Shown piece after piece: positions 24,999-33,562 of a DNA stretch of 64,000 nucleotides; within the stretch, counting starts at the first letter, position 1; each line of letters starts with the position of its first letter. The notes under the pieces were generated by a model. That model was not told the DNA's origin. It made no database searches and saw only the letters and a list, made by a program, of their open reading frames with translations. The translations under genes and the position numbers were made by a program. This DNA is from Streptomyces sp. 3214.6 (GTDB taxonomy: Bacteria; Actinomycetota; Actinomycetes; Streptomycetales; Streptomycetaceae): assembly GCF_900129855.1 (NCBI RefSeq), contig NZ_LT670819.1, forward strand, positions 3,596,001 to 3,660,000, read 5' to 3'.

Positions 24999-25385
24999 TC
25001 ACGGAGCTTCGCCGTCGGTCCGCCCCGCCTCGACCGAGACCCGCGCCCCCGCCTTCACCCCCCACCCCGCCATGACCCCCGCCTCCGCCTCCAGCACATG
25101 CCGTGCGCGCAGGCGCGGTCGGCCCAGCCGGCCGGGGCGCATCGTGCGGACGGCGAGGACGGTGAGGTCGCGGGTCAGGTAGGCGACATCGATGGGGATG
25201 CGCATGCGGAAGGTGTGGATGCCGGAAGCGGGCGACAGCAACAACGCGCCGTCGACGGCGTCCCGGCCCAGGAGGCCCTTTGTACGGGCCCGGTAGGACG
25301 TGGCGAACTCCAACGGCACGGTCACACTCGCGCCGCCGTCCCCCTGCACCGTCAACCGCCCCCGCCCGTCACGCCAACGCCTCAT
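24999..25385 (-). CDS. DUF192 family protein
   Basis: 128 residues, the DUF192 domain over about 15-120 (EFATSYRARTKGLLGRDAVDGALLL, SGIHTFRMRIPIDVAYL, VLEAEAGVMAGWGVKAG). The G-L-L/M and H-T-F/H-M-R motifs are those conserved in the family, a small beta-barrel of unknown biochemical role. No signal peptide. In actinomycetes DUF192 genes are often found beside Tad pilus loci, and this one lies at the downstream end of such a locus. An AAGG-containing site precedes the ATG. Confidence 0.85.
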   Translation of the reverse strand: MRRWRDGRGRLTVQGDGGASVTVPLEFATSYRARTKGLLGRDAVDGALLLSPASGIHTFRMRIPIDVAYLTRDLTVLAVRTMRPGRLGRPRLRARHVLEAEAGVMAGWGVKAGARVSVEAGRTDGEAP

Positions 25386-25428
25386 GTCCCGCCTTTCGCG
25401 TCCTGTACGGGCTATGTGATGCGCAAGA

Positions 25429-26058
25429 TCAGCTCGTCGTGCGGGGGAACGTGACCTCCACTCGGCGGTTCTTCTTGCGGCCCTCTTCGGTGGAGTTGTC
25501 GGAGATGGGGTACTGCTCGCCGTAGCCGCGGACCTCGAAGGTGATGTTCGGGTTGTTCAGCTGGCCCGCGAGTTGCGCCTGGACGGCGTCCGCCCGCTGC
25601 TTCGACAGGACGTCGCCGTGGGCTGAGGAGCCCAGGTTGTCCGTGAAGCCGAAGACGCGGACCACGGTGGTGTTCTGCTTCTTGATCTCGGCGGCGATCG
25701 TGGCGATCCTGGCCTGCGCCTCCGGGCCGAGTTTCGAGCTGTCCTTGCCGAAGAGGACCTCGGCCTGGAGGGCGAACGTCACGTCCGCGTTGGTGTCCTC
25801 CCGTCGCTCGTCCCCCGCCTCGTCCTCGACGACCTGCTTGATGTCCAGCACCTTGGGCGCGGCGAGGGTGCCGCCCTCCGGGAGCTTGAGGTCGGGGTCG
25901 TTGGAGTCGACCTCCACGGGGGCGGACGCGGTGGGTTCGGTGCCCGGAGGGACGCTGGGCTTGGTGTCGTCGGCGTGGGCGGCGGGGGCCATCCCGATGA
26001 TCACGAGGGTGGCCGTGGCCACCGCCAGAGTGAGACGTGGGGTCATGGCCGTCCTCAC
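25429..26058 (-). CDS. Secreted OmpA-family protein
   Basis: 209 residues. A signal peptide (about 1-29, ending PAAHA) precedes an acidic/Pro-rich stretch. The OmpA C-terminal peptidoglycan-binding domain (about 90-205) contains VLFGKDSSKLGPEAQARIATIA, VFGFTDNLGSSAHGDVLSKQRA and YGEQYPISDNSTEEGRKKNRRV. The Asp and Arg positions that bind diaminopimelate (TDN, NRRV) are present. Its start overlaps the stop of the lipoprotein gene by 4 nt, so the two are translationally coupled. It probably anchors something to the wall outside the membrane; closeness to the Tad block suggests a role with the pilus, but that is inference. Confidence 0.88.
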   Translation of the reverse strand: MRTAMTPRLTLAVATATLVIIGMAPAAHADDTKPSVPPGTEPTASAPVEVDSNDPDLKLPEGGTLAAPKVLDIKQVVEDEAGDERREDTNADVTFALQAEVLFGKDSSKLGPEAQARIATIAAEIKKQNTTVVRVFGFTDNLGSSAHGDVLSKQRADAVQAQLAGQLNNPNITFEVRGYGEQYPISDNSTEEGRKKNRRVEVTFPRTTS

Positions 26059-26636
26059 CCGGAGATCTTGATGACCCCGCTGGGGAACAGCGGGAGTTGG
26101 AAGGTGACGTCGGTCGAGCTGGCGGGGGGCGCGGGGAACTGGAGGAAGACGTCGATGGATTCCCCGGCCTTGAGGGTCGAGAAGCCCGTGGTCGTCAGGG
26201 GGCGGCCTTCGGTGTCGCGGAGGACGTAGTAGCGCTTCTTGCTCTTGGAGTCGACGAGGGTGGCTCCGCCGAGGGACCTTCCATTGTTGATGATCTCGGT
26301 TTCGTTGCCGCTCAGGGCGGACGGGACCACGACCGAAGTCCCGCTGTCGTTCTTCAGGGCGCCATTGACGGTGACGAAACCGCCGGAGTCACGCACGGCT
26401 GAGGAGATCTGCAGTAGGAGCCCGCTCGGCCCCTTCAGCTCGGCCAAGGGCTCGTCGGACTGGCCCTCTTGGGTGTCCGGCTGCGATCCACTGGTTTTGG
26501 CCGAAGGCGAACTCTGCGGCTTCTTGTCGTCACCGCCGCCTCCGCCCCCGCACGCGGCCGAGCCGAGGGCCAGCCCGGACACTACGGCCAGCACGACCAT
26601 CCCCCTGCGGGCTTTCGCCGTGAACCGCATGCTCAT
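26055..26636 (-). CDS. Putative lipoprotein of unknown function
   Basis: 193 residues. A basic N-terminus and hydrophobic segment (MVVLAVVSGLALGSAAC) end in a Cys at about 29 followed by a Gly/Asp/Lys/Ser-rich linker, the pattern of an actinobacterial lipoprotein, although the lipobox (SAAC) is not ideal. The remaining domain (about 65-193) is beta-rich, with VRDSGGFVTVNGALKNDSGTSV and FSTLKAGESIDVFLQFPAPP, resembling extracytoplasmic immunoglobulin-like DUF4352 folds. The ATG at 26636 follows GGAAGC/GGAG; the GTG at 26639 and the ATG at 26630 are alternatives. Coupled to the OmpA gene downstream and 34 bp after the TadG-like gene. Confidence 0.75.
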   Translation of the reverse strand: MSMRFTAKARRGMVVLAVVSGLALGSAACGGGGGGDDKKPQSSPSAKTSGSQPDTQEGQSDEPLAELKGPSGLLLQISSAVRDSGGFVTVNGALKNDSGTSVVVPSALSGNETEIINNGRSLGGATLVDSKSKKRYYVLRDTEGRPLTTTGFSTLKAGESIDVFLQFPAPPASSTDVTFQLPLFPSGVIKISG

Positions 26637-26670
26637 CACTCCGCTTCCTTCACCACTTGTCGTTCACGCG

Positions 26671-27258
26671 TCAGTCGTTGGCCAGGTGGACGTCGAAGAG
26701 GTCCTCGGGCTTGGGCAAGTGGGTGAGGTCCGTCGGGTCCAAGTCCCACTCCTCCTCGTCCTCGCCGCAGGTGAGCTTCGGCAACACGTCGGCCGCTGAA
26801 CCGACCTCCGGCAGATCGAACGTGCACAGGGACTCGATCACGGCTGTGGCGGAGGCGTGCGCCTGCTTGGTGCTCGTAGCCGGGATTACGGAGTCCCCCG
26901 CCGACTTGTTCGCCTGAACGGCGACCGTGAAGCGGAGGCCGTCCGGATCGCAGTCGTCCACGCTGGCGTCGTTCTGCGCGGCGAGCTCAGAGGCGCGCCA
27001 GCACGGGTCGCCGTCCGCTCCGATGCCGTGGAATATGTCCTGCCATTTCGTCGGGTCTAGAACGTCCTCGACCCACAGTCCTGCCAGTTGGTCCCTGGTT
27101 TCCTGCGCCGCCGCCAACGCCGCCGCGTCGGCTGCAGTCTGGGCACCATTGCGGTTCACCGCGGCCTGGCCGACCGCGAAGTACGCGAACGCGAGGAAGA
27201 GCAGGCCCGCCACCACCATGATGTAGATGGGGAAGACCTGCCCTGCATCGCCATGCAC
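26671..27258 (-). CDS. TadG-like pilus assembly/pseudopilin protein
   Basis: 195 residues from a GTG 11 bp after the Flp stop. A short N-terminus (HGDAGQVFPIYIMVVAGLLFLAFAYFAVG) is one TM segment like the TadE/TadG class, followed by an extracytoplasmic domain with AVNRNGAQTAADAAALAAAQETRDQL, the helix typical of TadG N-termini. It lacks the Glu at +5 found in the two TadE genes and in Flp of this locus. No clear Shine-Dalgarno is seen, consistent with coupling to Flp. The C-terminal acidic tail (EDEEEWDLDPTDLTHLPKPED) is unusual. Confidence 0.82.
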   Translation of the reverse strand: MHGDAGQVFPIYIMVVAGLLFLAFAYFAVGQAAVNRNGAQTAADAAALAAAQETRDQLAGLWVEDVLDPTKWQDIFHGIGADGDPCWRASELAAQNDASVDDCDPDGLRFTVAVQANKSAGDSVIPATSTKQAHASATAVIESLCTFDLPEVGSAADVLPKLTCGEDEEEWDLDPTDLTHLPKPEDLFDVHLAND

Positions 27259-27269
27259 GCGAAGTCGTG

Positions 27270-27506
27270 TCAGGGAGCCACCTTGTCGATCTGAGCCGTC
27301 AGCTTGTCGACGATCGTCTGCCCCAGGTTCGTGTTCGCGATCAGGACGACGATCGCCACCACCACCGCGATGATGCCGAGGTACTCGACCGCGGTCTGAC
27401 CCTTGTCGCCGTGGGCGCGGCGGCGTACGGCCCTCGCCGTCGTGTTCGTCCAGCCGCTCACCCGGACCTTTGCCGCGACGGCGGTCTTCAGCAGCAGGTC
27501 GCTCAT
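27270..27506 (-). CDS. Flp-family type IVb pilin
   Basis: 78 residues; the ATG at 27506 follows GGAGGGG. A 30-residue basic leader ends at the prepilin site G-QTAVEYLG, with Glu at +5, and is followed by a hydrophobic helix (IIAVVVAIVVLIANTNLG) and a short tail ending TAQIDKVAP. This is the likely major pilin of the Tad locus. The leader is longer than in most Flp pilins. No prepilin peptidase gene is in the window. The gene sits between the response regulator and TadG, with its own upstream space of 114 bp, so it may have a separate promoter giving higher expression. Confidence 0.88.
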   Translation of the reverse strand: MSDLLLKTAVAAKVRVSGWTNTTARAVRRRAHGDKGQTAVEYLGIIAVVVAIVVLIANTNLGQTIVDKLTAQIDKVAP

Positions 27507-27620
27507 GGCGTTCCCCTCCATCGGTGGCGTGACCGGCAACGTAAGGCCGTGTGTCCACCTCGGAGAAGGGTCTGTGGGCCCAATCCCGGGCCCAGGCGGG
27601 AGTGCGGCGGATTCGTAGCC

Positions 27621-28409
27621 TCACGAAGTCACCGCCGTTCCCAGCCACTTGGCCGCTGCCTCGGAGCGGCTGCTGCTGTGCAGCTTGGCGAAGATGCGGT
27701 TGATGTGGTTCTTGACCGTCTTCTCGCTGATGAAGCAGGTGGCGGCGATCTGCTGGTTGTTCATGCCCGACGCGATGAGGTCCATGATCTCCGCCTCCCT
27801 CGCGCTCAGTGGGAACCTCTCCCTGCCTATCGACGTCGACTGTCCCATAGATGGTTGCAACTGCGAAAGCGATTTCGCAGAACTCAGGGGAAGTAGGGGT
27901 GTTGCGTCCGCTTCGGCGTGTGCAGTCGCATTGTTCTGGATGTGCGCCAGCACTGCTGTCGCCGCCGTCGGGGTGAAGTGGGCGCGGCCCCGCGTGACGT
28001 CGCGTACCGCCGACACCAGTTCCTCCACGGTGAACTCGCCGTGGACCAGATAGCCCCCGGCCCCCTCGCGCAGGGCCTGCTGCACGATCTCCGGCTCGTG
28101 GCTGTACGTCAGCATCACGACCCGGGCGATCCGCGCCAGGTGAGGAAGGGCCGAGAGGCCGTCGACGCCGGGCATGCGGACGTCCAGGAGGACGACGTCG
28201 GGGCGGTGCCGGAGGGCGGACTCGTAGGCCTCGCGGCCGTCGGCCGCCTCCGCGACGACCGTGAGGTCCTCGCGGCCGGAGAGGAGCGCGGTCAGGCCCG
28301 CGCGGACGACCGGGTTGTCGTCGGCCACGATGACGCGGACGGGGTCGGGCCGGTGCGGTGGGGGGAAGAGCGGCTGCACGGTGTCGGGGTGGGGCGGTTG
28401 GTCCGGCAT
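27621..28409 (-). CDS. NarL/LuxR-type response regulator
   Basis: 262 residues. The receiver domain (about 23-140) has the acidic pair in VIVADDNP and the phosphoacceptor Asp in DVVLLDVRMPGVDG. A linker contains LPLSSAKSLSQLQPSMG. The C-terminal LuxR helix-turn-helix (about 195-260) reads LSAREAEIMDLIASGMNNQQIAA and KTVKNHINRIFAKL. The start ATG overlaps the kinase stop, so the pair is coupled and cognate. Being embedded between tadC and flp, it most likely controls the pilus genes. A Pro/His-rich 22-residue extension precedes the receiver. Confidence 0.93.
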   Translation of the reverse strand: MPDQPPHPDTVQPLFPPPHRPDPVRVIVADDNPVVRAGLTALLSGREDLTVVAEAADGREAYESALRHRPDVVLLDVRMPGVDGLSALPHLARIARVVMLTYSHEPEIVQQALREGAGGYLVHGEFTVEELVSAVRDVTRGRAHFTPTAATAVLAHIQNNATAHAEADATPLLPLSSAKSLSQLQPSMGQSTSIGRERFPLSAREAEIMDLIASGMNNQQIAATCFISEKTVKNHINRIFAKLHSSSRSEAAAKWLGTAVTS

Positions 28410-29926
28410 CAGGCGGCCTCCTCTCGTGGGGCGAGCGCGGCCAGGGGGAGTTCGACGCGGACCTCGGTGCCCCGGGAGTCGGGGCCGTGGCCGATGTGGA
28501 TACGGGCGCCGACGGAGGCGGCCCGTTCCACCATGCCGACCAGGCCGAAGTGGCCGGTGCGGCGGAGCTGTTCGAGGGTGGTGTCGGGCGGGAGGCCACG
28601 GCCGTCGTCGCGGATGGTGAGCGTCAGGAGTCCGCCGGTCACGGCCGCTCGTACGTCGACGCGGGTCGGGGCCGCATGGCGGTGGGCGTTTTCCAGGGCC
28701 TCCGCGGCGATGGTGAGGAGCTGGCGGGCCACGGCGGGCGGGACCGGGAGCGTCCCGCCGTCGCCGGTGGGGCGGTGGTACGTGATCGGCAGGCCGGTCC
28801 GTTCCGCGAAGTCGTCTGCGGCAGCCGCCAGTTCGGGCAGGAAGTCGGCGCCCGGCGCCGGGTCCGACTCGCGGCGCAGGTCGGTGAGGAGTTCACGGGA
28901 CTCGGCGGCGGCGCGGCGCGCGGCGCGGGCGACGAGTTCGGCGTGTTGGCGTACCCGGGTCGGGTCCATGCCGGGTGAGCCCGCCGAATGGGCCAGGGCG
29001 TCCGCCGCGAGGGCCACGCCGTGCAGCGTCTTGGCCACCGAGTCGTGCATCTCGCGGGCCAGCCGGGCACGTTCGGCGGCGACCGCCTCGGTGACGGCCA
29101 GCCGGGCCTTGACGGTGGTCAGGGCCTGGGTCGCCGTGCCGAAGCGGAGCATCAGCTGGCGCAGGGCGGAGCCGACCGCGCCGGTGATGACACAGAAGCC
29201 GGGCAGCAGCAGTCTCTCGGCCAGGCCCGCCCCCGACTCCCGTACGAGGGTCGCGTGGACCAGCAGCAGGATCAGCGACTGGAGGGAGGCGAAGCAGGCG
29301 GCGCCCCGCCAGCCGTAGACGATGCCGGCGAGGAGCGGGGTGCAGACGCTGACGTAGGCGAGCGTGGTGTCCGGGCCCGCCGAGATCAGCAGCAGCGTGC
29401 CGAACAGGGTGTCCACGACCAGCAGGGAAGGGTGACGCAGGAGGAGGGGGCCGAAGCGCTCCCAGTCACGGAAGAGGACGTACGAGCCCATGAAGGTGAC
29501 GACCACGGCCGCGCCCACCAGGCGGACGCTCATGCCGGGGGCCGCGTTGAGGAGGGCGGCGGGGGCGGCGACGGCGATCATGGCCAGACGGAAGGCGAAG
29601 ACCTGGCGGCACATCGCTTGAAGCGCGTTGACCTGGAGGGGGATGGAGGCCTCGCCCGCAGTCGCCTGGCCCTCGGCTGCCCGGCCCATGGCTCCCTGGA
29701 CCTCCGTTGCCCGGCCCGCGGCCCCCGGCCCCTCGGCCGCCCGGCCTGTAGCTCCCTGGTCCTCCGCTGCCCGGGCCGTGGCTGCGCCTCCCCCGGCTGC
29801 CCGACCGCCGATTGCCCAGCCGCCGGTCTCACTGCCCCCGGTCTCACTGCCCCCGGTCTCACTGCCGCGACTACCGCGGCTGCGGCGGCGCCACTGTCTC
29901 GTGCGCGTCTCCATGGTGACCGTCAT
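28409..29926 (-). CDS. Two-component sensor histidine kinase (HisKA_3)
   Basis: 505 residues. The first ~100 are low-complexity Gly/Ala/Glu repeats (three GGSET units encoded by 15-bp repeats, then GRAAEG-like repeats). About six TM segments follow (110-270). The dimerisation domain has the phospho-His in RLAREMHDSVAKTLHGVAL. The ATPase domain has EALENAHRHA, TIRDDGRGLP and GHFGLVGMVERAASVGARI. A multi-TM sensor with short loops suggests sensing of a membrane-associated signal. ATGs at 29926 and 29914 are both possible. It lies 11 bp after tadC and overlaps the response regulator by ATGA-type coupling. Confidence 0.92.
   Translation of the reverse strand: MTVTMETRTRQWRRRSRGSRGSETGGSETGGSETGGWAIGGRAAGGGAATARAAEDQGATGRAAEGPGAAGRATEVQGAMGRAAEGQATAGEASIPLQVNALQAMCRQVFAFRLAMIAVAAPAALLNAAPGMSVRLVGAAVVVTFMGSYVLFRDWERFGPLLLRHPSLLVVDTLFGTLLLISAGPDTTLAYVSVCTPLLAGIVYGWRGAACFASLQSLILLLVHATLVRESGAGLAERLLLPGFCVITGAVGSALRQLMLRFGTATQALTTVKARLAVTEAVAAERARLAREMHDSVAKTLHGVALAADALAHSAGSPGMDPTRVRQHAELVARAARRAAAESRELLTDLRRESDPAPGADFLPELAAAADDFAERTGLPITYHRPTGDGGTLPVPPAVARQLLTIAAEALENAHRHAAPTRVDVRAAVTGGLLTLTIRDDGRGLPPDTTLEQLRRTGHFGLVGMVERAASVGARIHIGHGPDSRGTEVRVELPLAALAPREEAA
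29823..29867. repeat. Three tandem 15-bp repeats in the kinase N-terminus
   Basis: CCGGTCTCACTGCCC occurs three times in a row (last copy ends in G), encoding GSETG units near the start of the histidine kinase. Copy number could vary in frame. Confidence 0.85.
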
Positions 29927-29937
29927 GACCGTCCGCC

Positions 29938-30825
29938 CTAGTCGCCCGTGATCGAGCTGAAGTCCGTGCCGGAGCCGAGCAGCATGCCGGCGCCGAGGAG
30001 GAGCATCGTCGCCGGGACCATGAACGTCGTGATCATCAGCGTGGCCTTGGGGACGGCGCGGGCCGCCTTGCGGCGGGCGTTCTGCGCGTCCGTGCGGCGC
30101 ATGTCCTTGGCGATCGAGACGAGCGTGTCGACGATCGGCGCGCCGAGCTCCTCGCCCTGCTGGAGCGCGGTGACGAACATGGCGACCTGCTCGGAGTCGT
30201 TGCGCCGGCGCAGTTCCTGGAAGGCCTCGCGGCGGCTCACGCCGAGGTCCATCTGTCGGAGGGTGATGCGGATCTCGTCCGCCCACGGGCCCTCGTAGCG
30301 GGACGCCACCCGGTCGAGGGCCTGGCGGAAGCCGAGGCCCGCGCTCACCACCACGGCGAGGACGTCGAGGAAGTCCGGCAGGGTCCGCTCGATGGCGTCC
30401 TTGCGGATGCGGATCGCGGACCAGATGCCGACCTCGGACCAGAACAGGCCGAAGGCGAGCATGAGGAGCGCGACGAAGAAGCTGCCCTGGAGCAGGGCGG
30501 CGAAGGCACCGAGGGCGCCGATCGCGCCGTAGACCGCGCGCCGGGCCGCGTAGCGGTCGATGGTCAGGCCGCCCGGATTGCCCGCGAGGTCGATCCTGCG
30601 GCGGTAACGGGTGACCTGTTTGGGGCCCATCAGCCGCAGCACGGCGGGTGCGTACCGCATGCCGAGGCGGTCGATGAGCGAGCCCACGGCGCTGGTGCGG
30701 GTCGCACCGACCTCCAGGGCCAGCGCGAGGTCGCTGGGCAGCTTCACCTCGGCCCGGTACATGCGGATGCCGGCGAACATGCCCCAGACGCTGAGCCCCA
30801 CGGCGAGTGCGAGCAGCAGTTCCAT
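29938..30825 (-). CDS. tadC: TadC, type II secretion F family pilus platform protein
   Basis: 295 residues; a GGGG/CAGGG-rich site precedes the ATG. An N-terminal TM is followed by a cytoplasmic stretch, two central TMs (about 95-140) and the T2SSF domain (about 155-280) with LPDFLDVLAVVVSAGLGFRQAL, GPWADEIRITLRQMDLG, VAMFVTALQQGEELGAPI and a terminal TM (LMITTFMVPATMLLLGAGML). TadB and TadC together form the inner-membrane platform on which CpaF acts. Next to tadB, both on the same strand. Confidence 0.91.
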   Translation of the reverse strand: MELLLALAVGLSVWGMFAGIRMYRAEVKLPSDLALALEVGATRTSAVGSLIDRLGMRYAPAVLRLMGPKQVTRYRRRIDLAGNPGGLTIDRYAARRAVYGAIGALGAFAALLQGSFFVALLMLAFGLFWSEVGIWSAIRIRKDAIERTLPDFLDVLAVVVSAGLGFRQALDRVASRYEGPWADEIRITLRQMDLGVSRREAFQELRRRNDSEQVAMFVTALQQGEELGAPIVDTLVSIAKDMRRTDAQNARRKAARAVPKATLMITTFMVPATMLLLGAGMLLGSGTDFSSITGD

Positions 30826-30858
30826 CCCTGGTTCCCCTCTCCCTCTCCCTCTCCCTGC

Positions 30859-31803
30859 TCAGACGTCGATGCGGGACATACGGCGGATGAGGACGAAGCC
30901 GACGGCGTAGAGGCTGAACGCGATGATCACGCAGGCCTGGCCGACGGGCGACCCGGTCATGCGGTCCAGCGTGCCGTCCTCGACGCTGTTCATGAGGAAC
31001 AACGCCCCGACCCCCAGCACCGGCACGGCGTAGGAGGTCATGTTCACCTGCGACAGCTGGGTGCGCACCTCCCGCCGGGTCTCCTTGCGTTCCTCCAGCG
31101 TCTCCGTCAGGTTGCGCAGCGCGCCGACGACCTGGCCGCCGGCGCGGTTGGACAGGACCAGGGTGGTGACGAGGACGACGAGTTCTCGGGAGGGCAGGCG
31201 GTCGGCGAGTTCGCCCAGGGCGTCGTCCATGGAGTGGCCGACCGCCAACTGATTGGCCACCTTGGCCAGTTCCTCGCCGGCCGGGGCCTCCAGCTCCTCC
31301 GCCGCCATGCCGATGGCGGTGCGCAGCGCCAGGCCCGCGTGGGTGGCGTTGGCCAGGATGCGGGCCAGTTCGGGGAGTTGGTTGATGAACCTTTCGATGC
31401 GTTTCTGGCGCTGCCAGTTGAGGAACTGCCAGGCCGCCCAGACGCCCAGGAGGCCGGCGATCGGGCCGAAGAAGGGGGCCAGGGTGGCCTGCCCGACCAG
31501 CCACAGGCCGGCCACCGTCGCCAGCATGTAGACGAAGAACTCACCGGGGGTCATGTCCAGTCCGGTCGCCGCCAGTTTCAGCTCCAGCTTGCGGCCCGTG
31601 GTCGTGCGGCGCAGCCTGCGGTCCAGGGTGCGGAAGCGGCGCCGGCGGGCGGTGCCGGTGAGCTGGCCGGTGGCGGAGAGGCGTTCCACCAGTTCCGCCC
31701 GCTGGGCCCGGCCCTTGGCGTAGATGTGCACGCCGATGACGGCCAGGACGCAGGTCAGCAGGGCCACGCCGGTGGTGAGGGTGGTGAGGGTGGTGAGGTC
31801 CAT
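30859..31803 (-). CDS. tadB: TadB, type II secretion F family pilus platform protein
   Basis: 314 residues with an N-terminal TM (TGVALLTCVLAVIGVHIYAKG), a basic cytoplasmic segment, a TM pair near 100-140, and the T2SSF domain (about 155-290) with LPELARILANATHAGLALRTAI, ELAKVANQLAVGHSMDDALGELA and SNRAGGQVVGALRNL. Two C-terminal TMs follow. It begins 5 bp after the cpaF stop and is followed by tadC, as in other actinobacterial Tad loci. Confidence 0.91.
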   Translation of the reverse strand: MDLTTLTTLTTGVALLTCVLAVIGVHIYAKGRAQRAELVERLSATGQLTGTARRRRFRTLDRRLRRTTTGRKLELKLAATGLDMTPGEFFVYMLATVAGLWLVGQATLAPFFGPIAGLLGVWAAWQFLNWQRQKRIERFINQLPELARILANATHAGLALRTAIGMAAEELEAPAGEELAKVANQLAVGHSMDDALGELADRLPSRELVVLVTTLVLSNRAGGQVVGALRNLTETLEERKETRREVRTQLSQVNMTSYAVPVLGVGALFLMNSVEDGTLDRMTGSPVGQACVIIAFSLYAVGFVLIRRMSRIDV

Positions 31804-31808
31804 CAGCG

Positions 31809-33146
31809 TTACCGGGCTTCCCTTGTGGTCAGTTCGAGTGCGTCCCGTGCGACCCCGAACGCCTGCGGTATCGGCTGGCTCGCCATGTAGAGCCGGTCGG
31901 CGGTACGGCGGGGCAGCGGGAAGTACTCGAAGGCGCCGTGGATCCGACCGTCGGCGGTCATCGGCTGGGCGTTGAAGCGGGCGATCGTCGCCAGCCGGTA
32001 CGGCTCGCCGCCGTGGCTGTCGAGCAGGGCGATCTCGGTGATCCGGCGGGCGCCGTCGGCGAACCGGGTGAGCTGGACGACGACGTCAACCGCACTGTTG
32101 ATCTGGTCGTGCAGGGCGACGAAGGGGATCTCGACGTCCGACATCGAGGCGAGGGTCTGCAGACGCATCAGGGCGTCCTCGGCGCTGTTGGCGTGGACCG
32201 TGGCCAGGGAGCCGTCGTGGCCCGTCGACATCGCCTGGAGCATGTCGAGCGACTCGCCGCCACGGACCTCGCCGACCACGATCCGGTCCGGGCGCATCCG
32301 GAGGGAGTTGCGGACCAGGTCGCGGATGGTGATGCGGCCGTTGCCCTCGACGTTCGGGGGCCGGGACTCCAGGCGGATCACGTGCGACTGCTGGAGCTGG
32401 AGTTCCGCGGAGTCCTCGATGGTGATGATGCGTTCGCCGTCCGGGATCAGACCGGAGAGCGCGTTGAGGAGCGTCGTCTTCCCGGTGCCCGTGGCGCCCG
32501 AGACGATCACGTTGAACTTCGCCTGCACCAGGCCCGCCAGCAGGTACAGCATCTGCTCGTCCAGCGAGCCGAAGCCCATCAGCTCGTGCAGGGTGAAGGA
32601 GCGTGGGAAGCGGCGGATGGTGAGGGTGGGGCCGGTGAGGGACAGCGGCGGGATGATCACGTTGACGCGTTCGCCGGAGGGGAGGCGGGCGTCGACCATC
32701 GGGTTCGTCTCGTCGACACGGCGGTTGACCGTCGAGACGATGCGTTCGATGGTCTGCATCAGCTGGTCGTTCGACGCGAAGCGGAGCGGGAGTTGTTCCA
32801 CCCGGCCGCCCCGCTCGACGAAGATCGCGTCGGGGCCGTTCACCATGATCTCGGTGATCGACGCGTCTTCGAGCAGCGGCTCCAGGATGCCGAGGCCCAG
32901 CGCCTCGTCGACGACCCGGCGGATCAGCTGCGAGCGCTCCACCGTCGACAGCACCGGGCCCTCGCGGCTGATGATGTGCCCGAGCACGCGCTCCAGCCGG
33001 GCCCGGCGCTCGGCCGCCGCCAGTGAACTCATCTCGGCGAGGTCGATCTCCTCCAGCAGCTTGGTCCGGTAGGAGGAGACCAGATGGCCGTCCTCGCCCC
33101 GGCCGCCGTTCTCCTCGGGGGAGGTGATGCGTGCCCGCAGGCTCAT
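31809..33146 (-). CDS. cpaF: CpaF/TadA pilus assembly ATPase
   Basis: 445 residues, a VirB11/GspE-superfamily hexameric ATPase that powers Flp pilus assembly. The N-terminal domain has LGILEPLLEDASITEIMVNGPD; Walker A is VSGATGTGKTTLLNAL (about 235), followed by GERIITIEDSAELQL (Asp box), the Walker B-like DRIVVGEVRGGESLDMLQAM and the His box in GSLATVHANSAEDAL. All motifs needed for catalysis are present. It follows two TadE genes and precedes tadB. Confidence 0.95.
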   Translation of the reverse strand: MSLRARITSPEENGGRGEDGHLVSSYRTKLLEEIDLAEMSSLAAAERRARLERVLGHIISREGPVLSTVERSQLIRRVVDEALGLGILEPLLEDASITEIMVNGPDAIFVERGGRVEQLPLRFASNDQLMQTIERIVSTVNRRVDETNPMVDARLPSGERVNVIIPPLSLTGPTLTIRRFPRSFTLHELMGFGSLDEQMLYLLAGLVQAKFNVIVSGATGTGKTTLLNALSGLIPDGERIITIEDSAELQLQQSHVIRLESRPPNVEGNGRITIRDLVRNSLRMRPDRIVVGEVRGGESLDMLQAMSTGHDGSLATVHANSAEDALMRLQTLASMSDVEIPFVALHDQINSAVDVVVQLTRFADGARRITEIALLDSHGGEPYRLATIARFNAQPMTADGRIHGAFEYFPLPRRTADRLYMASQPIPQAFGVARDALELTTREAR

Positions 33147-33162
33147 GTCGGATGCCCTTCCC

Positions 33163-33561
33163 TCAGTGGTCGACCGGCATCGTGGCCGTCTTGTGTGCCT
33201 CGCCGAAGCTCCCGATGCCCGGGATGACGGACGGGATGGTGACGGTGGAGGTGACCGTGACCTCGTCGTCGCCGAACGCCAGATCGCCGCAGCTCGCCTT
33301 CAGCCAACTGCTCACCGCCTGCTGGCAGTCGGCGTTGTAGTTGCCGTCGAGGGACGCGCTGCGCGCCCCGGTCCGGGCCGCCGTGCCCGCCTGCTGGGCG
33401 GCGTAGGCGATGAGGCCCAGCTGTACGGCGCCCAACGCGACCAGGAGCAGGAGGGGCAGGAACCCGAGGTACTCCAGGGCCACTTGGCCGCGGTCGCGTG
33501 CGCCACGGTCGTGTGCGCCTTTACGGCGAACGCCTGCACCCCTTCCACGTCCGTAGGCCAT
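33163..33561 (-). CDS. TadE-family pseudopilin 2
   Basis: 132 residues. A basic leader ends at the prepilin-like site G-QVALEYLG with Glu at +5, followed by a hydrophobic helix (FLPLLLLVALGAVQLGLIAYAA) and the TadE helix AAQQAGTAARTGARSAS. The C-terminal domain has two Cys (DCQQAV, SCGDL) that could form a disulfide outside the membrane. It starts 1 nt after the stop of the preceding TadE gene, so translation is coupled. TadE-type minor pseudopilins help pilus initiation. Confidence 0.86.
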   Translation of the reverse strand: MAYGRGRGAGVRRKGAHDRGARDRGQVALEYLGFLPLLLLVALGAVQLGLIAYAAQQAGTAARTGARSASLDGNYNADCQQAVSSWLKASCGDLAFGDDEVTVTSTVTIPSVIPGIGSFGEAHKTATMPVDH

Positions 33562-33562
33562 C